Assembly (NCBI RefSeq): GCF_040581415.1
Contig: NZ_CP114014.1
Span: 4,092,001-4,156,000 of the forward strand
Reading direction: 5' to 3'
DNA length: 64,000 bases
Source of the DNA: Paraconexibacter sp040581415
GTDB taxonomy: Bacteria; Actinomycetota; Thermoleophilia; Solirubrobacterales; Solirubrobacteraceae
Shown here piece by piece: positions 1 through 6,519 of the stretch. A program made the position numbers and the translations under genes. The stretch's first letter is position 1, and each line of letters opens with the position of its first letter. The notes beneath the pieces were generated by a model. It worked only from the letters and a program-made list of their open reading frames with translations. It was not told the origin of the DNA and ran no database searches.

Positions 1-98
1 ACGATCCCGGCACCGAGGCGAGCGTGCCGATCGACGTCGCGGCGAACCTGGGCGACCCGTCGCCGGTCGGCATCACCCGGCCCGGGCAGCGCAAGTAG
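1..98 (+). CDS. C-terminal end of an unknown protein (partial)
   Basis: An open frame enters from the left edge (first full codon at base 3) and stops at TAG 96-98, giving about 31 residues that end in GITRPGQRK. The stretch is polar and Pro/Gly-rich with no recognisable motif. The frame and direction are the only support, so this is probably the 3' end of a gene lying mostly outside the window; function unknown. Confidence 0.45.
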   Translation, partial: DPGTEASVPIDVAANLGDPSPVGITRPGQRK

Positions 99-100
99 CG

Positions 101-152
101 CCGCCCTGGCCGGCGGTGGCGACCGGTCCCCCGGTCCCGCCCGGCCAGGCGG
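101..152 (+). terminator. Inverted repeat after the partial left-edge gene
   Basis: A 13-base left arm (101-113) pairs almost fully with 141-152 around a 27-base loop just after the stop at 98. There is no T run, so this is a hairpin candidate terminator rather than a classic intrinsic one. Confidence 0.4.
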
Positions 153-228
153 TCCGACCGCCGGCCCGCCGGCTGTGCCCGGTGGTCGGTATCCAGGCGC
201 CCGCGGGGCGGCGAGGATCGGTCGCACG

Positions 229-1692
229 ATGGCACGCAGCCGGCTGACTCCCCTGGACTCCTCGTTCCTCCGCGTCGAGTCCCCCACCGCTCACATGCAC
301 GTCGGCTGGAAGGGGATCTTCAGTCCCCGCTCCGACCCACGCCATGGCTGGGGTGGCCCATCGATCGGCGAGCTGCGACAGGCCGTCTCGGGCCGGCTGC
401 GGCACGCCCCCCGCTTCCGCCAGCGGCTCGCCTTCCCGCCGGCCGGCCTCGGCGAGCCCGTCTGGGTCGACGACGAGCGGTTCTCCGTCGAGCACCACGT
501 CGTCGCGATGTCCGGCGCCCACGAGGCCCTCCCCCGCGCGCGCTTCGACGCGCTGGCGGACGACTGCCTCTCCCGGCCGCTGGAGCGCGACCGCGCCCTG
601 TGGCGGATCGAGCTCGCGCCGATGCTCGAGGACGGGAACGTCGGGCTCGTCATGAAGGTGCACCACGCGATGGTCGACGGCAAGTCCGCGGTGGAGCTTG
701 CGCTGCTGCTGCTCGACATGGCCCAGGACGCCGACCTGCCGCAGTCCGGCGACGACTGGACGCCGGCCGTCGCCCCCGGTGCGCGGCGGCTGGCGATGGA
801 GGCGATCGCCGACGCCGGCGGCGAGTCGCTGCGCGCGGTCCGCAGCGCGGCGCGGCTCGCGTCCTCCCCGCGCGGCGGGGTCCGCCTGGCGGACACGCTG
901 CGCCGGGCGGCGCTCGCCGTCTCCGAGGACGTCATGCGGCCGGCGCCGTCGTCCTACGTGAACGTCGCGATCGGCCCGCGCCGGACGCTGGTCCACCACA
1001 CGACCCCGATCAAGCCGCTGCTCGCCGCGCGCAAGGCGCTCGTCGGGGCGACGCTCAACGACGTCGCGCTGACGGTCGTCGCCGGCGCGCTGCGGGACCT
1101 CTCGCTGCGGTCGGACCGGGTCCCCGAGCCGATGAAGATCATGGTGCCGGTGTCGACGCGGACCGCGGAGGAGACGGTGGATCTCGGCAACCGCATCTCG
1201 TTCGTCTTCATCGAGCTGCCGGTCCACCTGCACCGCCCGGCCGACCGGCTCGTCCGGATCCAGGAGGCGACGGCCCGTTTCAAGAAGGACGACCGGGCGT
1301 CCGGCGGCGAGGCGATCCTGGGCGCGCTGGGCGTCCTCCCCGACCCGCTGCGCGACGCTGCGGCCAAGCTCGCCGCGTCGCCGCGGATGTACAACCTGAC
1401 GGTCTCGAACGTGCCCGGGCCGCGCTTCCCGGTCTACCTCCGCGGCTGCGAGCTGCAGGAGGCGGCGCCCGTGATCCCGCTGCCCGACCACCACGCGCTC
1501 AGCATCGGGATCTTCACCTACCGCGACCAGGTGACGTTCTCGGGCTACGCCGATCCGGCGGCGCTGCCGGACGTCGTCCACCTGCCGGACGCGATCGCCG
1601 CGGCGATCGCGCAGCTCGATCAGCTCCAGCTCACCGCCGCGCCGGCCCCGCCGCCGCTGCCGGCGAACGTCCGGCGCATCACCGCCGCCTGA
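229..1692 (+). CDS. Wax ester synthase/diacylglycerol acyltransferase (WS/DGAT)
   Basis: 487 aa, normal length for bacterial bifunctional WS/DGAT enzymes, which move an acyl group from acyl-CoA onto a long-chain alcohol or diacylglycerol to make storage lipid at the membrane or lipid-body surface. The start of the mature protein (SRLTPLDSSFL) is family-typical. The catalytic HHxxxDG motif is HHAMVDG at about residues 145-151, and the late SNVPGP motif is present. ATG 229 is chosen because GAGGA lies 11-12 bases upstream; the frame stays open to 175 but that stretch has no family similarity. It faces the next gene tail to tail with only 3 bases between stops. Actinobacteria usually have several such paralogues, so exact substrate is unknown. 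Confidence 0.93.
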   Translation: MARSRLTPLDSSFLRVESPTAHMHVGWKGIFSPRSDPRHGWGGPSIGELRQAVSGRLRHAPRFRQRLAFPPAGLGEPVWVDDERFSVEHHVVAMSGAHEALPRARFDALADDCLSRPLERDRALWRIELAPMLEDGNVGLVMKVHHAMVDGKSAVELALLLLDMAQDADLPQSGDDWTPAVAPGARRLAMEAIADAGGESLRAVRSAARLASSPRGGVRLADTLRRAALAVSEDVMRPAPSSYVNVAIGPRRTLVHHTTPIKPLLAARKALVGATLNDVALTVVAGALRDLSLRSDRVPEPMKIMVPVSTRTAEETVDLGNRISFVFIELPVHLHRPADRLVRIQEATARFKKDDRASGGEAILGALGVLPDPLRDAAAKLAASPRMYNLTVSNVPGPRFPVYLRGCELQEAAPVIPLPDHHALSIGIFTYRDQVTFSGYADPAALPDVVHLPDAIAAAIAQLDQLQLTAAPAPPPLPANVRRITAA

Positions 1693-1695
1693 CGG

Positions 1696-2112
1696 TCAGG
1701 CGGCGTCGGCGTCCTTGGGGGCGTCCGGCAGGCGGTAGCCCTTGTCGAGCTTGAGGATGTCGCCCTGCTTGTCCAGCTTGTGGATCTGCGACGCGATGGT
1801 GCTGCGGTTGGCGTCCAGGCCCTTGGCGACCGCGCCGATGGTGCTGCCCGGATGCTCCTTGAGGAACGCGACGATCCGCTCGGCGGGATCGGGCTTGATG
1901 GCCCGCGCGACGTGCCGGCGGTTGCTCGCCCGGGCGGCCGTCCCGCGGCGGACCGCGCGCTTGGGCTTCGGCGCCGGCGGCACCTCGACCTGCGGCGGAG
2001 CGCTCTCGCGGGCCTGGAAGTCCTCGATCGTCTGATCGAGCCAGGCGAGGCGCTCACGGACCTCTTCGCGCTCGGCCTCGAGCGCCTTGATGACCTGCTG
2101 CATACGGGACAA
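1696..2112 (-). CDS. Coiled-coil plus winged-helix DNA-binding protein
   Basis: About 138 aa. Residues 1-45 are a charged heptad-like helix (ALEAEREEVRERLAWLDQ), followed by a Pro/Lys/Arg-rich basic linker, and residues 80-130 form a winged helix-turn-helix (AERIVAFLKEHPGSTIGAVA, then RSTIASQIHKLDKQGDILKL). It probably dimerises through the coiled coil and binds DNA. Start: TTG 2112 sits 6 bases after GGAGGT (2119-2124), while ATG 2103 has a poor spacing of 15; I prefer TTG but ATG is possible. An 18-base operator-like palindrome lies just upstream (2136-2157), suggesting autoregulation. Target genes are unknown. Confidence 0.75.
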   Translation of the reverse strand: MSRMQQVIKALEAEREEVRERLAWLDQTIEDFQARESAPPQVEVPPAPKPKRAVRRGTAARASNRRHVARAIKPDPAERIVAFLKEHPGSTIGAVAKGLDANRSTIASQIHKLDKQGDILKLDKGYRLPDAPKDADAA

Positions 2113-2135
2113 CGCACGACCTCCGTCTCGGTTGG

Positions 2136-2157
2136 AGCGGACCCTATTGGGTCCGCT
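2136..2157 (-). promoter_or_regulatory. Operator-like palindrome before the winged-helix gene
   Basis: AGCGGACCC (2136-2144) and GGGTCCGCT (2149-2157) form a perfect 9-bp inverted repeat with a 4-base centre, 11 bases upstream of the ribosome binding site. On the minus strand the centre contains TAGGGT, which fits a -10 box, so a protein bound here would block transcription. Confidence 0.5.
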
Positions 2158-2165
2158 GCAGCGAC

Positions 2166-2190
2166 GAGGGCCCTGCAATGCAGGGCCCTC
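2166..2190 (-). terminator. Perfect 12-bp hairpin after the mutase gene
   Basis: GAGGGCCCTGCA and TGCAGGGCCCTC pair perfectly around one base, 36 bases after the mutase stop. There is no T run. It likely separates the mutase from the winged-helix gene, or attenuates read-through. Confidence 0.55.
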
Positions 2191-2226
2191 GGCACGACGT
2201 GATGCTCTGCCCTGCTCGGGCCGTGG

Positions 2227-3894
2227 CTAGAAGACCGGGGTCTCCCGGTAATCGCCCCAGACCTCCTGCATCGCGTGGATGATCTCGCCCTCGGAGACGT
2301 GCGAGCGCGCGGCCTCGATCAGCGGGTGCATCAGGTTCTCGTGGTCGGTCGCGCAGGCGCGCTTGAGCTCGCTGAGGCGGGCCTCGACCTCGGTCGTGTC
2401 GCGGGCGGCCTTGACGGCCTTCAGGCGGTCGACCTGCTTCTTCTCGAGCGCCGGGTCGATCTTCAGCAGGACCTCGTTGTCGTGCTCGTTGCCCTCGGTG
2501 TAGGCGTTGACGCCGACGACGATGCGGCGCTTGTTGTCGATCTCGCCCTGGAGCTCGTAGGAGGCGTCCGCGATCTCGCGCTGCGGGTAGTTCTGCTTGA
2601 CCGCCTCGACCATGCCGCCGAGCTCGTCGATCTTGGCGAAGTACTCGTACGCCTGCTCCTCGAGCTTGTCGGTGAGCTGCTCGACGAACCACGAGCCGCC
2701 GAGCGGGTCGATGGTGTTCGTCACGCCGGTCTCGTGGGCGATGATCTGCTGGGTGCGCAGCGCGATGCGGACCGCGTTCTCGGTCGGGAGCGCGAGTGCC
2801 TCGTCGTGGCTGTTGGTGTGCAGCGACTGCGTCCCGCCGAGGACGCCGGCGAGCGCCTCGATGGCGGTCCGCGCGCAGTTGTTCAGCGGCTGCTGGGCGG
2901 TCAGGGAGACGCCGGCGGTCTGCGTGTGGAAGCGCATGAGCCACGACTTCGGGTTCTTCGCCCCGAACGTCTCGCGCAGCTCACGGGCCCAGATGCGGCG
3001 CGCGGCGCGGTACTTGGCGATCTCCTCGAAGAAGTCGATCTGGGCGTTGAAGAAGAACGACAGGCGCGGGGCGAAGTCGTCGACGTCGAGGCCGCGGGCG
3101 ACCGCCTCCTCGACGTAGGTCAGGCCGTCCTTGAGCGTGAAGGCGAGCTCCTGCGCAGCGGTCGCCCCCGCCTCGCGGATGTGGTAGCCAGACACCGAGA
3201 CCGAGTTCCAGCGCGGCATCTGCTCGGTCGAGTACTGGATCATGTCGCCGAGCAGGCGCATCGCCGGATCGATCGGGAAGCACCACTCCTTCTGGGCGAT
3301 GTACTCCTTGAGGATGTCTGCCTGGATCGTCCCGTTCAGGTGCTCGGGGCCGACGCCCTGGCGCTCGGCGGCGACGATGTAGTTGGCGAGCATGATCGCG
3401 GCCGGGGCGTTGATCGTCATCGAGACGGAGACCTTGCCGAGGTCGATGCCCTGGAACAGCGTCTGCATGTCGTCGACGGTGTCGATGGCGACGCCCTCGC
3501 GGCCGACCTCGCCGAGAGACAGCGGGTGGTCGGAGTCGTGGCCCATCAGCGACGGCATGTCGAACGCGGTGCTGAGCCCGGTCTGGCCGTGGTCCAGGAG
3601 GTAGCGGAAGCGCTCGTTCGTCTCCTCGGCGGTGCCGAAGCCGGCGAACTGGCGCATCGTCCACATACGGCCGCGGTACATCGACGGGTACACGCCGCGG
3701 GTGTACGGATACTGGCCGGGGTAGCCGATCTGCGGCGGGACGGGCGAGCCGTCCTGCGGGACGTAGAGCGGGTCGATCTCGAGGTCCGAGAGCGTGGTGT
3801 ACCGCTCCTTCAGGTCCTTCCCGAGCCCGTACGCCTCCTCCCACTGCTCGTGCGTGGTGGGGGTGCTGCTGCTCGTGGTGTCTGCGATTGCCAT
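2227..3894 (-). CDS. Methylmalonyl-CoA mutase-type acyl-CoA mutase, large subunit
   Basis: 555 aa, the size of the separate catalytic subunit (TIM barrel) of B12-dependent acyl-CoA mutases; it ends in GDYRETPVF with no cobalamin-binding DxHxxG domain, so a small B12-binding partner must be encoded elsewhere. The substrate region reads RGVYPSMYRGRMWTMRQ and DPAMRLLGD; the Tyr and Arg at the positions that bind the methylmalonyl carboxylate in true methylmalonyl-CoA mutase appear kept, which argues for succinyl/methylmalonyl-CoA rather than isobutyryl-CoA, but I aligned this by eye. Start ATG 3894 has only a weak GGGAT upstream. The adjacent MarR gene and an 11-bp inverted repeat around the promoter suggest repression; the chaperone MeaB is encoded at 16852-17808. 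Confidence 0.9.
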   Translation of the reverse strand: MAIADTTSSSTPTTHEQWEEAYGLGKDLKERYTTLSDLEIDPLYVPQDGSPVPPQIGYPGQYPYTRGVYPSMYRGRMWTMRQFAGFGTAEETNERFRYLLDHGQTGLSTAFDMPSLMGHDSDHPLSLGEVGREGVAIDTVDDMQTLFQGIDLGKVSVSMTINAPAAIMLANYIVAAERQGVGPEHLNGTIQADILKEYIAQKEWCFPIDPAMRLLGDMIQYSTEQMPRWNSVSVSGYHIREAGATAAQELAFTLKDGLTYVEEAVARGLDVDDFAPRLSFFFNAQIDFFEEIAKYRAARRIWARELRETFGAKNPKSWLMRFHTQTAGVSLTAQQPLNNCARTAIEALAGVLGGTQSLHTNSHDEALALPTENAVRIALRTQQIIAHETGVTNTIDPLGGSWFVEQLTDKLEEQAYEYFAKIDELGGMVEAVKQNYPQREIADASYELQGEIDNKRRIVVGVNAYTEGNEHDNEVLLKIDPALEKKQVDRLKAVKAARDTTEVEARLSELKRACATDHENLMHPLIEAARSHVSEGEIIHAMQEVWGDYRETPVF

Positions 3895-3910
3895 GTGACC
3901 GATCCCGAAT

Positions 3911-3974
3911 TAGGTGGAAGTCCGCGTATCTCCTGAACCCGATTGTAGAGCAAGGAAGCGCGCACTTCCACCTA
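3911..3974 (-). promoter_or_regulatory. Mutase promoter flanked by 11-bp inverted repeats
   Basis: TAGGTGGAAGT (3911-3921) and its exact complement ACTTCCACCTA (3964-3974) face each other across 42 bases. On the minus strand a -10 TACAAT (3947-3942) lies 17 bases from TGGAAG (3970-3965), a -35-like hexamer inside the upstream arm; the downstream arm falls just after the expected start site. This is the layout of a repressor site pair, with the MarR protein next door the obvious candidate. Confidence 0.6.
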
Positions 3975-3991
3975 TCGCCGTCCGGGGGGTG

Positions 3992-4495
3992 TCAGGCGTC
4001 GCCGAAGTCGCCGACGTCGCGGCGCAGGTCCTGCAGGATCCGGACGAGCTCCTCCTGGTCCGGCGCCTGGAGCGCCGACAGGCCGAAGAGGTCCGCGTTG
4101 AGGACCTCGGTGGCCGCGGACGCGACGTCCCGGCCCTGATCGGTGATGCGGACCAGCGTCGCCCGGCCGTCCGTCGGATGCCGCGCGCGGGCCGCGAGGC
4201 CGTCGCCCACGAGCTTCTCGACGACGTTGGTCACCGAGCTGCGATGCACCTGCAGGCGCTCCCCCATCTTGCCGATGGGCAGCTCGCCCTCGCGGGTGAA
4301 CGACAGCAGCATGAGCGCCTCGTAGCGGGGGAACGTCAGGCGAAAGGGCTTGAGCAGCTCGTCGTAGCGGGCGAGGAGCAGCTGCTGGCAGCGCATGATC
4401 GAGGTGATCGCGGCCATCGCCCGGGACGGCTCGACCGGCCAGCGCTCGGCCCAGTGGCGGCGCGCTTCGGCGATCGGGTCGAGCTCGAGCGTCAC
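3992..4495 (-). CDS. MarR-family transcriptional regulator
   Basis: 167 aa winged-helix regulator. The opening LELDPIAEARRHW and the core ITSIMRCQQLLLARYDELL are typical of an actinobacterial MarR subfamily; the recognition helix region is GERLQVHRSSVTNVVEKLV followed by the wing (HPTDGRATLVRITDQG). GTG 4495 is chosen because similar proteins begin here and a -10 hexamer TAAGCT ends 8 bases upstream; the open frame extends to 4579 without supporting features. It lies directly upstream of the mutase gene in the same direction (97 bases apart) and divergent from phoA, so it probably controls acyl-CoA mutase expression in response to a CoA ester or carboxylic acid; the ligand is unknown. Confidence 0.88.
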   Translation of the reverse strand: MTLELDPIAEARRHWAERWPVEPSRAMAAITSIMRCQQLLLARYDELLKPFRLTFPRYEALMLLSFTREGELPIGKMGERLQVHRSSVTNVVEKLVGDGLAARARHPTDGRATLVRITDQGRDVASAATEVLNADLFGLSALQAPDQEELVRILQDLRRDVGDFGDA

Positions 4496-4503
4496 TGCGC
4501 TCA

Positions 4504-4509
4504 AGCTTA
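4504..4509 (-). promoter_or_regulatory. -10 hexamer for a leaderless marR transcript
   Basis: Minus-strand TAAGCT ends 8 bases before GTG 4495, so transcription would begin at or next to the start codon. Confidence 0.35.
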
Positions 4510-4573
4510 GTCCGGGCGCCCGATGTGACCGTGCGAACCGCACCGGCCGCCGAAGGGCGCTTTCTAAGAGGTC

Positions 4574-4606
4574 ATTCACGGATCGTTGACCGGACGTTGA
4601 CGTCCG
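4574..4606 (+). promoter_or_regulatory. PHO box (three 11-bp direct repeat units)
   Basis: Three adjacent 11-mers ATTCACGGATC, GTTGACCGGAC and GTTGACGTCCG occupy 4574-4606, 54 bases before the phoA start. They match the actinobacterial PhoP direct-repeat pattern of a GTTCACC-like heptamer plus 4 spacer bases. The unit is seen directly; PhoP binding is inferred. Confidence 0.7.
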
Positions 4607-4659
4607 GCGCCCCGGCCGGCGGGAGCATCACCGCCTCCCCCACCTCTCAGGAGAACCGC

Positions 4660-6441
4660 ATGCGCAAACTCAGTAGGGGCCGGCTCACCGTCGGCGGCCT
4701 CGGCACGGTGGCCGTCCTCGGCGTCGGCGCGTCCCTCGCCCTCGGCGGCACGGCCAACAAGACCCAGGACCTCCGCGCCGGCCTCGACGGCAACAAGCCG
4801 CGGAACGTCATCTTCTTCCTCGGCGACGGCATGGGCACGCAGGAGATCACGGCGGCCCGCTACTACCAGGGCGTCGCCAACAGGCTGAACGTCGACAGCC
4901 TGCCGTTCACCGGCTTCGACACGACCTACTCGGTCAAGGCCGACGGGGTGAAGCCGGACTACGACCCGGACTCGGCCGCGACCGGCACCCAGTGGGCGAC
5001 CGGCAAGAAGACGATCGACGAGCGCGACTCGCAGGGCCCGAGTGCCTCGTTGACCACGCCCGGCGACAACACCGGCTACAAGACGATCCTGGAGTACGCG
5101 CAGGAGGCCGGCAAGAAGGTCGGCAACGTCACGACGGCGGACTTCACGGACGCCACGCCGGCTGTCCTCTCCGCCCACATCTCCAACCGCAACTGCGGCG
5201 GGCCGGACAACATGACCGCCACGGTCGTGGCGGCGACGCCGAAGTGCCTGCAGGAGAGCAAGGAGGTCGGCGGCCTGGGATCGATCGCCGAGCAGCAGGT
5301 CGACCACCGCATGGACGTCGCGCTCGGCGGCGGCTACTCGCGCTTCGCGCAGACGATCACCGGCGGTGCCGACAAGGGCAAGACCGTGATCAATGCCGCG
5401 CAGGACAAGGGCATCAACGTCGTCACCGACGCGGCCGGGCTGGCCGCGGCCGACGCCTCCAAGCCGGTGTACGGCTTCTTCGGCAAGGACGGCGCGAACA
5501 AGCCGAACATGTCGCTGGAGTGGAAGGGCACGCAGGCGAAGGTCGGGGACGGCGCAGCGACCGAGACCTGCCAGGAGAACCAGCGGCCGGCCAACGAGCC
5601 GAGCCTCGCGGAGATGACGACAAAGAGCCTCGCGCTGCTCGACAACCCCAAGGGCTTCTTCCTCCAGGTCGAGGGGGCGTCGATCGACAAGCAGGACCAC
5701 TCGGCGAACGCCTGCCAGCAGATCGGCGAGACGGTCGCGTTCGACCGGGCCGTCGGCGTGGCGATCGAGTACCAGAAGACCCACCCCGACACGCTCATCG
5801 TCGTGTCGGCCGACCACGGGCACTCGAGCCAGATCGTGTCCGAGGACAGCACCGGCACGGGCAACCCGACCGGCTACTCGAACAACCTGACGACCAAGGA
5901 CGGCCAGGTGCTGCGGATGACGTACGGCACCGCCGGCTTCCAGGCCGACAAGGCGCCCGCCGACGCTCCGCCGAGCCAGCAGCACACCGGCACCGTCGTC
6001 CCCGTCTGGGCGTCCGGGCCGCAGGCCGCGAACGTCCTGGGGACAAACGACCACACCGACCTGTTCGACCTGCTGCGTGGCAACAAGGACGCGCAGGCGA
6101 CGCCCGGTCCCGTGACCACCACGGTCACGAACACGGTGACCACACCGGCGAGGACCGTCACGACCCCGGCCGTCGTGACCCCGCGTGTCGGTGCCGCCGT
6201 CCTGCGGACCATCACCGCGAAGGCGCTGAAGTCCTCGGGGATCGCGGTGTCGATCGCCCAGGTCGGCGTGAAGTCGCTGGTCGTGACGCTCAAGCGCGGG
6301 ACCCGCACGGTGACGCGGAAGACCCTCGGCGCGTCGGCCACCGCGACGACGCTGAAGGACCCCAAGGCGAAGAAGGGGACCTACAAGGTCACCGTCGCCG
6401 GCGGGGGGAAGACGAAGAGCTACACGATCACGGTGTCGTAG
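4660..6441 (+). CDS. phoA: Secreted alkaline phosphatase, PhoA family
   Basis: 593 aa. It hydrolyses phosphate monoesters outside the membrane to supply phosphate. A signal peptide covers about residues 1-30 (MRKLSRGRLT then a hydrophobic run). The family metal and catalytic motifs are all visible: LGDGMG (Asp56), the phosphorylated Ser in DPDSAATGTQ (Ser105), EGASIDKQDH (Asp and His zinc ligands), SADHGH, and QQHTGTVVPVW. After the catalytic domain comes a Thr/Val-rich linker (about residues 485-520) and an 80-residue C-terminal beta module that resembles the tail of the neighbouring PhoX. ATG 4660 follows AGGAGA at 4649-4654. The PHO box at 4574-4606 indicates induction by phosphate starvation. 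Confidence 0.95.
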   Translation: MRKLSRGRLTVGGLGTVAVLGVGASLALGGTANKTQDLRAGLDGNKPRNVIFFLGDGMGTQEITAARYYQGVANRLNVDSLPFTGFDTTYSVKADGVKPDYDPDSAATGTQWATGKKTIDERDSQGPSASLTTPGDNTGYKTILEYAQEAGKKVGNVTTADFTDATPAVLSAHISNRNCGGPDNMTATVVAATPKCLQESKEVGGLGSIAEQQVDHRMDVALGGGYSRFAQTITGGADKGKTVINAAQDKGINVVTDAAGLAAADASKPVYGFFGKDGANKPNMSLEWKGTQAKVGDGAATETCQENQRPANEPSLAEMTTKSLALLDNPKGFFLQVEGASIDKQDHSANACQQIGETVAFDRAVGVAIEYQKTHPDTLIVVSADHGHSSQIVSEDSTGTGNPTGYSNNLTTKDGQVLRMTYGTAGFQADKAPADAPPSQQHTGTVVPVWASGPQAANVLGTNDHTDLFDLLRGNKDAQATPGPVTTTVTNTVTTPARTVTTPAVVTPRVGAAVLRTITAKALKSSGIAVSIAQVGVKSLVVTLKRGTRTVTRKTLGASATATTLKDPKAKKGTYKVTVAGGGKTKSYTITVS

Positions 6442-6450
6442 CGGCGTCCT

Positions 6451-6512
6451 GAGCCGCCACCGAGGCGGCTCGATGTGCCACCAGGCGCCGATGTGGCACC
6501 TGGTGGCACATC
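6451..6512. terminator. Double hairpin between convergent phoA and phoX
   Basis: Two hairpins follow one another: GAGCCGCC/GGCGGCTC (6451-6471) and a 14-bp perfect stem GATGTGCCACCAGG (6472-6485) with its complement at 6499-6512. The second has arms almost identical to a palindrome inside crcB (14351-14397). Placement between two stops, 10 and 8 bases away, fits a bidirectional terminator. Confidence 0.7.
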
Positions 6513-6519
6513 CACTGCG

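Noticed and set aside
73..1581. Long open frame opposite the WS/DGAT gene
   Set aside because: It is Arg/Asp/Val-rich and full of low-complexity runs, mirrors the codons of the real gene and has no motif; the same holds for large frames opposite the mutase (2275-3936), PhoX (6475-9288), FtsZ (36471-38117) and the M14 peptidase (55983-58646).
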